NCBI GenBank assembly: GCA_040758475.1
Contig: JBFLVN010000001.1
Location: forward strand, 1-51,563
Direction of reading: 5' to 3'
Source of the DNA: JBFLVN01 sp040758475
GTDB taxonomy: Bacteria; JAGRBM01
DNA length: 51,563 nucleotides
This document shows, piece after piece, positions 41,901-51,160 of the stretch; the first letter of the stretch is position 1; each line of letters starts with the position of its first letter. A program made the position numbers and the translations under genes. A model generated the notes under the pieces. The model saw only the letters and a program-made list of their open reading frames with translations, was not told the origin of the DNA and ran no database searches.

Positions 41901-44900
41901 ATCACGGCGACCGATTCCTCGAACGCCAGCGCCCAGCTTGCGGCCTTTACCATTGAAGTTACGAACGTAAACGATCCGCCCAGTATCGGTGGGACGCCCA
42001 GCACGAGCGTGAATGCGGGCGAGCTTTATTCCTTTACGCCTACGGCGAGCGATCCGGACACTCCTTATGGGGATACGCTTACGTTCTCCGTTCAGAATCC
42101 GCCGCCTTGGGCCTCCTTCAGTACCGCTACGGGAGCGCTCTCGGGCACGCCTACGGTTGCCGATGCGGGTACGTACTCGGGCATTGTCGTTTCGGTACAA
42201 GATTCTTCTCTCGCCACGGCCGCTCTCGCGCCCTTTTCCATCGAAGTGGTTTATGTGGTGACGAACTGTGTTCCGGACTATGAGATCGTGCGCGTGAGCG
42301 TCGATTCTGAGGGCAACGAAGGGAACGATTGGAGCCTCGGCGGCTATCTCTCCGCCGACGGCCGTTATACGGCCTTCGATTCGATCTCCGACAACTTGGT
42401 GTCTAACGATACGAACTGGACCTACGACGTCTTCGTGTTCGACCGGCAGACCTGTGCGACAGAGCGCGTTAGTGTGAGTTCGGCGGGTGACGAGGCTGAT
42501 GCCTCTAGCTCGACGGCGGCTATTTCCCCTGATGGCCGGTACGTACTCTTCTATTCGGACGCAACCAACTTGGTGCCCGATGACACGAACGGATTTGGCG
42601 ACGTGTTCATGCGGGACCGGCTCTCTGGAGAAACCGAACGGGTGAGCCTCCGGGCGGACGGGGGAGAGGTTCAAGGAGAGAGCAGCTACAGCCGGTCGCT
42701 CTCCGCCGACGGGACTTGGGTGGTTTTTGAGTCCTTCGCCAGCGACGTGGTGCCAGGAGATACGAACAACAACTGGGATGTTTTCGTCCGGAACCGGCTG
42801 ACAGGGCAAGTCGAGCGGGCAAGCGTGACCAGTTCAGGGGGGCAGGTGTTTGGTGCCAGTTTTGGCGGCTATCTTTCGGCTGACGGAACCCTCCTGGTAT
42901 TCGACTCGGAGGCGTTCAACCTCGTGTCGGGGGATACTAATGGGGTATCGGACGTTTTTATCCGCGATTTGCAAACCGGCACTACTACTCGGGTGCTGGG
43001 AGAGTCCGGCGTGCAAGGCAATGGCTATAGCTGCTGTGGCGTTCTCTCTCCCGACGGGCGGTACTTGGTGTTCGAGTCGGAGGCCACCAACCTCGTTGCT
43101 GACGACACGAACGACGCGAGCGACGTATTCCTGCGCGACCTCGTGACGGGAGAATTTGAGCGCATAAGTCTTTCCTCGGTAGGTGAGGAGGGAGACGGGT
43201 TTAGCGCCTTCGAGGCGATTTCCGCTGATGGCCGGTACGTGCTCTTTTTCTCAGACGCCACAAACTTAGTGCCCGGCGACACGAATGCTTTTGGCGATGT
43301 GTTCGTGCGGGACCGGGCTTCGGGGCAGACCCGCCGGGCAAACCTGAACGCGCTGGGTGTGGAGGCGAGCGATTTCTCGGGTCCGGGCTCCATTTCAGAG
43401 GATGGCCGTTTCGTTGCTTTCAACAGCGGCGCTACGAATCTGGTCCCGAATGACACGAACGGGGCGTTCGACGTGTTCGTGGCGCCCAATCCGTTCCTGA
43501 TCTCGGCACCACCTCTGCCCCCGCTGATTTCCTCGGTCCAAATCGTCTGCACTCCCGGCAGTGAGCAGACCACGATTCTAGGAGAGGGATTCCTGCAACA
43601 AAATGGCACGGCCAACGGAGTCCTTATTACGACCCATTCAATCGCTCCGCTATCTGCTCCCGTAACCCGCCTTCTCACGGATTTGAACGCGGACGCGCAG
43701 AATACCCAAGTCGTGATCCCAGGGATCGTGAGTGGTTTGACCGACGTCGGCATTGTCGATGTTTCCCTTGCGACCGCCGAAGGGACATCCAACGTCGTCC
43801 GGGCTACGAGTTGCCTCGGGCAGGGTAATACGCCGCCTTCCATCGGTGGCGTCCCTCCGGCATCCGTAAACCAAGGGGAACTCTATTCCTTCATCCCGTC
43901 CGCGTTTGATCCCGATCCAACCGATGTTCTGGAGTTCATCATCGAAAACCAGCCCCTCTGGGCGTTCTTTGATCCGTTCTCCGGTGAGCTTTCCGGAGTG
44001 CCCGGAAATGACGATGTAGGCGTTCACGAGGACATCGTTATCTCGGTCACGGACGGCCGCTCTCTACCCGTTTCGTTGCCTCCGTTCTCCATCGAGGTTT
44101 TTAACGTCAACGATCCTCCAACCATTACAGCTTCCGCTCCGGCGTCCGCGAACGCCTTCAAGTTCTACCAGTTCGTTCCGGCTGCCGACGATCCCGATCT
44201 CCTCTACGGTGACGAGATATTCTTCTCCATTTCCGGCAAGCCCCGGTGGGCGCGCTTCGATGCGAACACCGGCGTTTTGAGCGGTGCCCCGGCGGACACG
44301 GATATCGGTGTATTTGCCGGAATCAGCATTTCGGTAAGAGATATCGCCGGTGAAACCGCGACGTTTGGTCCTTTCAGCATCGAGGTCGTTCCAGGCTCCC
44401 TTCCGCCGGACCCGGCCTTGGTCGCCACTCCCTTGGATCAGACCGTCGCCGCTAATATCTTCGACGGTACGGAATTTCTGTATTCGGGGTCTGATCCGAT
44501 TCAGATGGGGATTGAGGCCGAGGTGATTGTCCCCCGCCAAGCGGCGGTCATCAGGGGGCAGGTGCTTGGGACCGACGGAACGCCTTTACCCGGCGTTCGC
44601 GTCAGCATCGCCGATCACCCGGGTTATGGATTTACCTTTAGCCGAGCCGACGGCTGGTACGATCTAGCGGTAAATGGCGGTGGGCTTCTGACTCTCGACT
44701 ACGAGAGAAGCGGATTCATTAGCGCTCAGCGCCAGTCCGATATCCCCTGGCAGGATTACGTCGTACTCGATGAAGTGCGGCTCGTGGCTTACGACACCGC
44801 CTCTACGGTCGTTAATTTCTCGGACCCTATCCAAGTCCATCAAGCCAGCGTGGTGACCGACCAGGACGGAACCCGGCAAGCCGTGCTCCTCTTCGAGCAG

Positions 44901-47900
44901 GGAACCCAGGCATCGGCGGTATTGCCGGACGGTTCCGAGCAAGCTCTCTCGTCGCTCACCGTGCGGGCGACGGAACTCACGGTGGGCGAACACGGACCCC
45001 AGTCCATGCCAGCGGAATTGCCGCCGACTTCCGCCTATACTTATGCCGTTGAATTGAGTGCCGATGAGGCGGTAGCTCTTGGAGCCAAGAGCGTTTCTTT
45101 CTCTAAACCCGTCGTTCAGTACTTGGAAAATTTCCTCAATTTCCCGGCAGGGGCGATTGTACCCGTCGGATATTACGATCCCACTAAAAAAGCGTGGGTG
45201 CCGTCCGCTAATGGGCGCGTCGTCCAGATTTTAAGCACTGCCGGAGGGCAGGCGACGCTCGACGTGATCGGAGAGGGTAATCCGGCAAGTGCAGCCGAAC
45301 TGGATGAATTGGGTATTACGAGCGCCGAACTAACTACCCTGGCGTCGTTGTATAGTCCCGGACAAACATTGTGGCGGTACGCTATTCCCCACTTTACGAG
45401 CGTTGACGCGAACTGCCCGTATCATGATACTGAAAGAAAGCCCAAACCGCCGAAACCGAAATCAAAACCGAAAGATGATGACGAGGATGACCCGTGCAAA
45501 GCGAGCGGGTCTATTATTGGATGCTTGCGTCAAACACTGGGGGAGGCTGTCCGGGTCACCGGTACACCCTTTAGCTTGCATTACCAGAGCGAGCGTGTGG
45601 GCCGTACCGGCGCGTCATTGGCGCGTGAAATAACCTTTACAATAACGGATGACGATGTTCCTGCGGACCTGGGCCGCATTCTTGCTGAACTGTCAATCGC
45701 TGGGAGAACCTTGCGACAAGAGCTTGTCTCGCCGTTTGTTGCTAATCAAGAAGTTGTCTTTGTATGGGACGGCCTGGACGCTTATGGGCGCCCATTCAAC
45801 GGTTCGGTGCCTTATGACGTCAAAATAACGCACTTTTATCCAGGCCTTTATCGCACGTTTCTTTCCAGAATACTGCAAATGCTTACTGAGGCGGGATGCA
45901 GGATTATCGATGTTTTCGGACTTCCTGCCGACCTGCGAATTGTGGCAGTCGATTCTGCCGGGCAGCCATGTCAAGTATTTAGCTTAAACCTTGCTGCGGA
46001 CGTCGCGAGCCGGGAAGCGCAGGGAGTGAGCACCGAGTTTTCCGGAGTGTTCAAAAATAATTTTGATGTAACTACGGCCAGTATTGGCTTGGGTGGTTGG
46101 ACACTTAGCGAGCACCATCAGTACGACCCAGCGGGACGTGTTCTTTATACAGGTGATGGCGAGAGAAGGGTCGCCGACAATGTTGCCTGGGTGATTGAAA
46201 CGGTGGCTGGAATTGGCCCTTCTCCGCATGGCGGTTTCAGCGGTGATGGCGGGCCGGCCCTAGAGGCTAGATTGCAGGCTCCCTACGGGATGGCGGTCGC
46301 GTCGGATGGAAGCATTTATTTTGCCGCCGCCGGGAACCACCGAGTTCGCAAAATTTCGCCTTCGGGAGTTATCACGACTGTAGCTGGAAATGGAACTGCC
46401 GCGTCTACGGGGGACGGTGGTCCAGCACTGGCAGCGTCGCTCAATAGCCCGTTGGACGTGGCGCTGGCGCCTGACGGCAGTCTCTATATCGCAGAGAATG
46501 AGGGCAACCGTATTCGCCGCGTCGCCTCTGACGGACTCATCGAGACCGTAGCGGGAACCGGCATTGCGGGTTATTCGGGGGATGGTGGCCCAGCAACCCA
46601 AGCCAAGCTCTCGAAACCTTCCGCTGTTGAGCTTGCGCCAGACGGGACGCTCTTCATCGCCGATTGGTTGAATCGGCGCGTTAGGCGCGTTGGTCCAGAT
46701 GGAGTTATCACAACGATCGCGGGCAATGGGAACAACGGAGGCTTAATCGTCGAGGGACTGATGGCGACGAATGTGGGCATTGGCACCCCTATCGCTCTTG
46801 CGTGGCGTAGCGATGGTGATCTTCTCATTGCCAATTCCCGCACGACGGTGGGTGGTCCCCCAGGATTCCTCTATCGCGTAGACCCATCTGGCAGAATCCA
46901 CCCCGTTGCTGGTAACGGCTCTTACGGTGCTGGTGGAGATGGTGGAAGCGCCGCGCTTGCCGCGTTGGACCGGCCGCGTGGCGTCGCCATAGATTCAGAA
47001 GGGGTAGTTTACATCGCCGATTTTGAGCAAAACCGTTTGCGGCGAATCGGTACGAATGAGATTATCAACACAATCGCCGGAAATGGGTTGCCCCCATCAC
47101 TGGATGAGCAGGATGGTGTCGCGGTAGGGCCTCGGTTGAATGATCCTTCGGCGGTAGCTCTTTCGCCGGACGGCAGTATTTATGTCTCTGATTGGGGTAA
47201 TTCCCGCATCAAACGGGTCAAGCAAGCGATTCCAGGTTTCAGTGGGGATGAGATTCTGATCGCTTCGGAAGACGGTTCTGAACTCTATCGTTTTTCAAGC
47301 ACCGGCCGTCATTTAGGTACGCGGGATACGTTGACTGGCACAATCTTGTACTCCTTTACGTATAATTCCCAAGGGCAGCTTGTTGCCATGCGGGATCGAA
47401 ACGGCCTTGAGACGGTCATCGAGCGTGATCCTAGCGGGAATCCAACAGCGATAGTAGCTCCCGGCGGCCAGCGAACCGCCCTCTCTCTGGGGTCTGATGG
47501 GTACCTTGCGCGGATCGAAAATCCCGCCGGAGAGGCTGATCTATTTACATATACTGCTGTGGGACTGCTTTCTACACGGACTGATCCGAAGGGAAGCGTT
47601 TATAGATTCTATTACGATCCCAACAGGCGACTAATAAGAGACGAAGACCCATCGGGTGGCTTTACGGAACTCTCGCAGGTTGAAGCAGACGAATGCCAAC
47701 TGGACAGCGTGTCACTCAAGGACTGTGTAACAGTGACCAAGAGCACGGCTGAAGGGCGCATCACAACGTACCTGCGTGGAATCGATGCGTTTGATAATCG
47801 TGTGATTCAAGTGACTCATCCTAGTGGGCTGATCCAGAAGAGGGTGGGTGGTATTGATGGATCGTCTACCTGGACGGATGCAGACGGAACCATAGCAATA

Positions 47901-50294
47901 TTCTCTCCCACAGCCCATCCGCAGTATGGAATGCAGGTGCCAATAACCTCAGCAACTATTGCTCTGCCGAGTGGAATACTTTTTGCCGAAAATGCCTCTA
48001 TACAGACGTCCCTTTCCGAGCCCGGAAATCCAATGTCCCTCACTACTCGGACTGAAACGCGGACTATTAATAACAAGACTTATTCGGCCGTTTATCGGGC
48101 TGACGCTTTTGGTGGTGATTTACCGAGGACGTTGACGGTCACTAGCCCAGAAGGCCGAACGATCAAACAATCGTTAGATTCACTTGGAAATATTGTTTTT
48201 AAGCAACAGACAAATCTTATCCCGATAATCGCTATTTATGATCCAACGCGTGGGCTTCTGAATCAAATAACTCAGGGTTCCGGTCTTGAAACTCGTGCAA
48301 CGACATACACGTACGACATCAGAGATCGATTAGAGACCATCGTTGACTCCGAAATGCGTCAGATGTCTTTTGAGTATGATAACGCGGATCGCGTCACGAA
48401 AAAGACTTTGCCCGATGGACATTTCATCCTTTATGGATATGACGCGAATGGAAATCTAACGAGTGTCACTCCGCCAGGACGGCCCGCGCATATTTTCAAT
48501 TACACGCCAGTAAACCTAATGAATCAGTATTCGCCGCCGGATTTGTCTAATATTCCCATTGAAGCCACGGTTTACACCTACAACAGAGATCGTCAACTTG
48601 AATTGATAACTCGGCCTGATGGGCTTGAGATCGACTATTCTTACAATTCAAGGGGACAGGTTGCGTCAGTTCTAACTCCGGATGGGGCATTGGGGTATGT
48701 ATATGATCCGGTAAGCGGCAAACTCGCGACCTTGACAGCTCCCGGCGGCGTTACCCTTGATTATACCTATGACGGAAATCTGCTGGCTTCCACCACCTGG
48801 AGTGGGTCTCAAGTCGTAGGCAATGTATCTCGCACTTATAACAATGATCTGTTGGTCTCATTTCTTTCGGTCAACGCCGACTCTATTCCGCTTACTTATG
48901 ACGACGACAGCCTTCTTATCGGTGCCGGAACTCTTTCAATTGCCCGTGATCCGGTAACCGGTTTGATCACCTCCACCGCTTTGGGCGGTGTGACTGACTC
49001 TCGCGATTACAATTCTTTTGGTGAACTACAGGGTTACGACGCGTCCTATAATTTCTCCACTCTTTACAGCTCAAATCTCACACGGGATACGCTCGGAAGG
49101 ATCACCCAGAAGGTTGAAACGATTCTAGGAGCTACCACGACTTACGATTACTTCTATGATTCAATTGGCCACCTTGAGGAAGTCCACACGAATGGCATGA
49201 CGACGGCGGAATATCAATACGACGATAATGGTAATCGGCTTGTAAAGACAGGCCCAACGGAATCTGAAGTTGGTGGCTATGACGATCAAGATCGCCTTCT
49301 TTCCTATGGAGAGACTGGCAGCGAAGCTACGTATGTTTATGCTGACAATGGAGAACTGCTTTCAAAGACCGACATTAATGGAACGACGACATACTATTAT
49401 GATGGCTTAGGTAACCTGCGTGAAGTTATGCTGCCTAACGGTGATCTAATTGAATATATTGTTGACGGAGAGAATCGGAGAATTGGTAAGTTGCGAAATG
49501 GCGTGTTTGAAAAAGGATTGCTTTATCAGGACAAAGTGAGACCTGTTGCAGAACTGGATGGAAACGGAGTTGTAATGTCGATGTTCGTTTATGGCAGTGA
49601 GAGGTACTCACCAGACTATATTATAAAAGACGGGAATGAATTCCGGATTGTTAAAGATTATCTGGGAAGCGTTCGCTTGGTAGTGGAGGCGTCAACGGGA
49701 ATAGTTGTCCAAAGAATGGATTACGATGAATTCGGCAAAGTTGTGAATGATACTAACCCGGGGTTCCAGCCATTTGGTTTTGCTGGTGGGATATATGATG
49801 AAGATACCGGACTGGCCAGATTTGGTGCCAGAGATTACGACGCAAAGGTGGGCCGTTGGACGAGCAAAGATCCAATTCTATTTAAAGGCGGAGACACTAA
49901 TCTGTATGGGTATGTAGTTTCTGATCCCATTAACTTCATTGATCCTTTAGGAATGGCCGGGGTTGAATGTCACGTGCAGGGTTGTGTCGGAGGTGTATGT
50001 GCCGGTATTGAGGTCGGTTCCGACTGTCCGGGCGACGTCGACTTGACCTTGGAACTTGGTCTAGGGGCCGGTGCATCCGCAGGATGCTCGGCATCAGTGG
50101 GTACCGACGAGGGTGAACCCGAGGGACTCGCTGACGTTAGTTTTTATGCTGAAGCTAGTGCGGAAGGTGCAGGCCTAGAGGCTGGAGCCGAAGTATCGGT
50201 TGATACAGAAGGAAACGTATCAGCTGATGCGTCTGCCGGTTGGGAGGTTGGCGGAGGAGCTCAGGCATCCGCTGGAGTACGAATTGAATTTTAG
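38904..50294 (+). CDS. Giant secreted teneurin-like RHS/YD-repeat protein with He_PIG, DNRLRE and propeller ectodomains
   Basis: 3796 residues from the ATG at 38904 (TGGAGGAG 8 nt upstream; an upstream GTG at 38823 would spoil the signal peptide). In order: signal peptide 1-23; DNRLRE/CBM96-like domain about 23-238; He_PIG repeat 242-333; second DNRLRE domain 333-543; six He_PIG repeats of about 95 residues, 547-1118; a PD40-type propeller of about seven blades, 1121-1531 (each with NLVP-x-DTN and DVFVRDR-like motifs); an IPT-like domain about 1536-1639; two more He_PIG repeats to 1833; a carboxypeptidase-regulatory-like domain about 1881-1936; a Lys/Pro then Asp-rich linker near 2180-2196; an FN-plug-like part about 2220-2410; NHL repeats about 2430-2776; YD repeats to about 3630; an RHS core ending DPLG at 3683; and a 113-residue tail. 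This is the bacterial teneurin/YD-shell plan, expected to encapsulate its C-terminal tail. Confidence 0.9.
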   Translation: MNRVRWGVSLFVCTFLAVGSAHADPVTVILDAQGDTYVRGGSSNTNEGASSFTQVQSSGNNRALVRFSQVELESALGDGSLISATLELTITENGDNWGSTGRTVDAHRVTVDWAEGNGQVSGHNPSDRGAGSGATWNCAIDSNISNSAKDCIGSTEWNMSGSGARPWVTVPTASLLITNSLTGAVTWNVTSDVDAFLTGTGNYGWVIKRTDEGASGQADFGSRESANPPRLILVVDMPTPNFPPAISGNPPARVNEGDSYSFIPTASDQNPGDVLTFSIQNKPAWASFNASTGELSGTPSLADVGIYDNIIITVTDPAMASDSLPPFSIAVTITLEVVADTYLRSGAENTNEGGSTFLRVRESGDNRALVRFSQAELEAAVGAGALSWALLEADIQHNGDNWGTGRAVDAHLLTSDWTEGNGKVSGINPSDRGTGPGATWNCATDADIENQAKDCSGVSEWNMSGAGLRPWAEVPTDTVTITNLQSGTVAWDVTADALSFLSGSAPNYGWLIRKTEEGQPGLVEFDSRESGNPPRLVLAIDTSGVSNHPPTISGTPPTSVNEDSLYSFTPTASDPDAGDTLTFQITNKPAWAAFSTSSGTLSGTPTNADVGTYTGIVISVRDSALATATLPPFSITVVNTNDAPTISGNPPTTVSEDSFYTFTPSASDDDIVHGDSLTFSIQNQPAWTSFNLLTGELSGTPANEYVGVYPGVVICVSDGEAPDACLPAFSVTVTNTNDPPSISGTPDTAVFEDSFYGFVPTALDDDLIYGDTLEFSVQNLPPWAEFDPFTGTLSGAPENGDVGTYAGIIITVTDDSFASAALPAFSITVVNTNDVPTISGTPPTTVSEDSFYTFVPSASDDDLGDALSFTIQNKPAWASFSAVTGELSGTPINADVGTYVGIVISVQDLGGATASLPAFSITVTNTNDPPTIAGTPPTQVAQGALYNFTPSATDEDFPHGDVLTFSITNRPPWASFDTETGRLFGTPGNADIGTYSSIVITATDSSNASAQLAAFTIEVTNVNDPPSIGGTPSTSVNAGELYSFTPTASDPDTPYGDTLTFSVQNPPPWASFSTATGALSGTPTVADAGTYSGIVVSVQDSSLATAALAPFSIEVVYVVTNCVPDYEIVRVSVDSEGNEGNDWSLGGYLSADGRYTAFDSISDNLVSNDTNWTYDVFVFDRQTCATERVSVSSAGDEADASSSTAAISPDGRYVLFYSDATNLVPDDTNGFGDVFMRDRLSGETERVSLRADGGEVQGESSYSRSLSADGTWVVFESFASDVVPGDTNNNWDVFVRNRLTGQVERASVTSSGGQVFGASFGGYLSADGTLLVFDSEAFNLVSGDTNGVSDVFIRDLQTGTTTRVLGESGVQGNGYSCCGVLSPDGRYLVFESEATNLVADDTNDASDVFLRDLVTGEFERISLSSVGEEGDGFSAFEAISADGRYVLFFSDATNLVPGDTNAFGDVFVRDRASGQTRRANLNALGVEASDFSGPGSISEDGRFVAFNSGATNLVPNDTNGAFDVFVAPNPFLISAPPLPPLISSVQIVCTPGSEQTTILGEGFLQQNGTANGVLITTHSIAPLSAPVTRLLTDLNADAQNTQVVIPGIVSGLTDVGIVDVSLATAEGTSNVVRATSCLGQGNTPPSIGGVPPASVNQGELYSFIPSAFDPDPTDVLEFIIENQPLWAFFDPFSGELSGVPGNDDVGVHEDIVISVTDGRSLPVSLPPFSIEVFNVNDPPTITASAPASANAFKFYQFVPAADDPDLLYGDEIFFSISGKPRWARFDANTGVLSGAPADTDIGVFAGISISVRDIAGETATFGPFSIEVVPGSLPPDPALVATPLDQTVAANIFDGTEFLYSGSDPIQMGIEAEVIVPRQAAVIRGQVLGTDGTPLPGVRVSIADHPGYGFTFSRADGWYDLAVNGGGLLTLDYERSGFISAQRQSDIPWQDYVVLDEVRLVAYDTASTVVNFSDPIQVHQASVVTDQDGTRQAVLLFEQGTQASAVLPDGSEQALSSLTVRATELTVGEHGPQSMPAELPPTSAYTYAVELSADEAVALGAKSVSFSKPVVQYLENFLNFPAGAIVPVGYYDPTKKAWVPSANGRVVQILSTAGGQATLDVIGEGNPASAAELDELGITSAELTTLASLYSPGQTLWRYAIPHFTSVDANCPYHDTERKPKPPKPKSKPKDDDEDDPCKASGSIIGCLRQTLGEAVRVTGTPFSLHYQSERVGRTGASLAREITFTITDDDVPADLGRILAELSIAGRTLRQELVSPFVANQEVVFVWDGLDAYGRPFNGSVPYDVKITHFYPGLYRTFLSRILQMLTEAGCRIIDVFGLPADLRIVAVDSAGQPCQVFSLNLAADVASREAQGVSTEFSGVFKNNFDVTTASIGLGGWTLSEHHQYDPAGRVLYTGDGERRVADNVAWVIETVAGIGPSPHGGFSGDGGPALEARLQAPYGMAVASDGSIYFAAAGNHRVRKISPSGVITTVAGNGTAASTGDGGPALAASLNSPLDVALAPDGSLYIAENEGNRIRRVASDGLIETVAGTGIAGYSGDGGPATQAKLSKPSAVELAPDGTLFIADWLNRRVRRVGPDGVITTIAGNGNNGGLIVEGLMATNVGIGTPIALAWRSDGDLLIANSRTTVGGPPGFLYRVDPSGRIHPVAGNGSYGAGGDGGSAALAALDRPRGVAIDSEGVVYIADFEQNRLRRIGTNEIINTIAGNGLPPSLDEQDGVAVGPRLNDPSAVALSPDGSIYVSDWGNSRIKRVKQAIPGFSGDEILIASEDGSELYRFSSTGRHLGTRDTLTGTILYSFTYNSQGQLVAMRDRNGLETVIERDPSGNPTAIVAPGGQRTALSLGSDGYLARIENPAGEADLFTYTAVGLLSTRTDPKGSVYRFYYDPNRRLIRDEDPSGGFTELSQVEADECQLDSVSLKDCVTVTKSTAEGRITTYLRGIDAFDNRVIQVTHPSGLIQKRVGGIDGSSTWTDADGTIAIFSPTAHPQYGMQVPITSATIALPSGILFAENASIQTSLSEPGNPMSLTTRTETRTINNKTYSAVYRADAFGGDLPRTLTVTSPEGRTIKQSLDSLGNIVFKQQTNLIPIIAIYDPTRGLLNQITQGSGLETRATTYTYDIRDRLETIVDSEMRQMSFEYDNADRVTKKTLPDGHFILYGYDANGNLTSVTPPGRPAHIFNYTPVNLMNQYSPPDLSNIPIEATVYTYNRDRQLELITRPDGLEIDYSYNSRGQVASVLTPDGALGYVYDPVSGKLATLTAPGGVTLDYTYDGNLLASTTWSGSQVVGNVSRTYNNDLLVSFLSVNADSIPLTYDDDSLLIGAGTLSIARDPVTGLITSTALGGVTDSRDYNSFGELQGYDASYNFSTLYSSNLTRDTLGRITQKVETILGATTTYDYFYDSIGHLEEVHTNGMTTAEYQYDDNGNRLVKTGPTESEVGGYDDQDRLLSYGETGSEATYVYADNGELLSKTDINGTTTYYYDGLGNLREVMLPNGDLIEYIVDGENRRIGKLRNGVFEKGLLYQDKVRPVAELDGNGVVMSMFVYGSERYSPDYIIKDGNEFRIVKDYLGSVRLVVEASTGIVVQRMDYDEFGKVVNDTNPGFQPFGFAGGIYDEDTGLARFGARDYDAKVGRWTSKDPILFKGGDTNLYGYVVSDPINFIDPLGMAGVECHVQGCVGGVCAGIEVGSDCPGDVDLTLELGLGAGASAGCSASVGTDEGEPEGLADVSFYAEASAEGAGLEAGAEVSVDTEGNVSADASAGWEVGGGAQASAGVRIEF
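40543..42255 (+). repeat. Six tandem He_PIG/cadherin-like repeats inside the giant gene
   Basis: Copies start near 40543, 40825, 41112, 41400, 41682 and 41969, so the period is about 282-288 nt (94-96 residues). Each has PPTISGTPPTSV-like, PAWASF and LSGTP motifs and ends FSITVTNTND-like. Single copies also lie at 39629-39900, 43828-44100 and 44110-44400. Confidence 0.88.
49956..50291 (+). other. Variable C-terminal tail of the giant protein (candidate toxin part)
   Basis: 113 residues after the DPLG that ends the RHS core. The first 50 residues contain five Cys (VECHVQGCVGGVCAG, SDCPG, AGCSA); the remainder alternates Gly/Ala/Ser with acidic and hydrophobic residues (AEASAEGAGLEAGAEVSV). 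No nuclease, deaminase or protease motif is visible. The pattern would suit beta strands or a membrane-active peptide. Toxicity is inferred only from position. Confidence 0.45.
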
Positions 50295-50324
50295 GCCAGA
50301 TCTCTTGAATAGAGGTTAATTTAG

Positions 50325-50711
50325 ATGTCAGGACCGTTCCGTGAACGTTTTGCGAATCTACATCTCGGTGAAAAGATTGCTATTATCGTTATACCAGTTG
50401 CGTTTATTGTGGTGCCTATATATTTTACATATTCGGACGAATATAGAATGGCGAAAGAGTTTTGTTGGAATGCAGAATCTGTAATTGAGTCAATTGGACA
50501 GGTTCGAAGCGTAACATGGCGACCGTGGAAGGGATTCAGCAATAGGAGGGGAAAGGGGCGCGTGGTTTTTTACGTTGAAGGGATGACGGGCGAAGGCGAA
50601 CTAACTGTATTAATAAGAACCGATAGGAATGTTGGTTGCGTGGAGGTCAGAAGAGCTGTTTTAAAAGGCACAAATGGTGAGCGTGAATTGGATGGATGGG
50701 AATGCCGATAG
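50325..50711 (+). CDS. Small single-pass membrane protein, candidate immunity protein
   Basis: 128 residues, 30 bp after the giant gene. A short basic N-terminus, a TM segment (KIAIIVIPVAFIVVPIYF at about 17-34), then a soluble alpha/beta domain of about 90 residues with GKGRVVFYVEGMTGEGELTVLI, which is loosely like the Coa1/Tim21-type domain of small membrane proteins. Codon use is AT-rich, like the 3' end of the giant gene and unlike the host. Position right after an RHS tail and membrane location fit an immunity protein against a membrane-active toxin; this is inference. Confidence 0.6.
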   Translation: MSGPFRERFANLHLGEKIAIIVIPVAFIVVPIYFTYSDEYRMAKEFCWNAESVIESIGQVRSVTWRPWKGFSNRRGKGRVVFYVEGMTGEGELTVLIRTDRNVGCVEVRRAVLKGTNGERELDGWECR

Positions 50712-51160
50712 GGTATTTTATGAATCCGACCAGAGTCGCTCTTCTAATTATTTCAGTAGCACTCACTGCTATCGTTGACCCATTTCGGGAAGTGGTAGGC
50801 AATCAATATAACTCGTTCAGTGAGTGTGTCGTTAAAAATCTAGCTATATATGCTTTCATGTTTGTCGGGCCATTGCTCGTTTTAACATTTCATTCGTTAC
50901 GTTTAAATGAATTTCCTTGGACTAAATCGTTTTGGGCGGAGAATCCATTCCATTTAAGAAATCCATTTCAACTGTTTCATTTTGTTTCCTGGACCATGCT
51001 TCTTTCCGGTGTGTTACTTATTATTCGGCAACTCTTGGTTTCATCTCAACTTGATTATGGCGCCCTGGCCATCCTTTTTATGGGGTCGTTCTTTCGCGGC
51101 GGTATCTTTTTGTCGGAGTTAATATTTTCAAATAAATTCACTAAAGAAAAAGAAGCGTGA
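50696..51160 (+). CDS. Polytopic membrane protein, candidate second immunity protein
   Basis: 154 residues from 50696; ATGs at 50702 and 50720 are also possible, the last being the usual position just before the first TM. Overlaps the upstream gene by 16 bp. Four hydrophobic segments are visible (VALLIISVALTAIV, LAIYAFMFVGPLLVLTF, SWTMLLSGVLLIIRQLLV, YGALAILFMGSFF). No family recognised. The overlap with the first small gene suggests they act together; AT-rich codon use as in the preceding gene. Confidence 0.65.
   Translation: MGMPIGYFMNPTRVALLIISVALTAIVDPFREVVGNQYNSFSECVVKNLAIYAFMFVGPLLVLTFHSLRLNEFPWTKSFWAENPFHLRNPFQLFHFVSWTMLLSGVLLIIRQLLVSSQLDYGALAILFMGSFFRGGIFLSELIFSNKFTKEKEA

Noticed and set aside
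40543..42255. Regular spacing suggested a CRISPR-like array
   Set aside because: The repeats are about 285 bp, coding, in frame, and translate to He_PIG domains.
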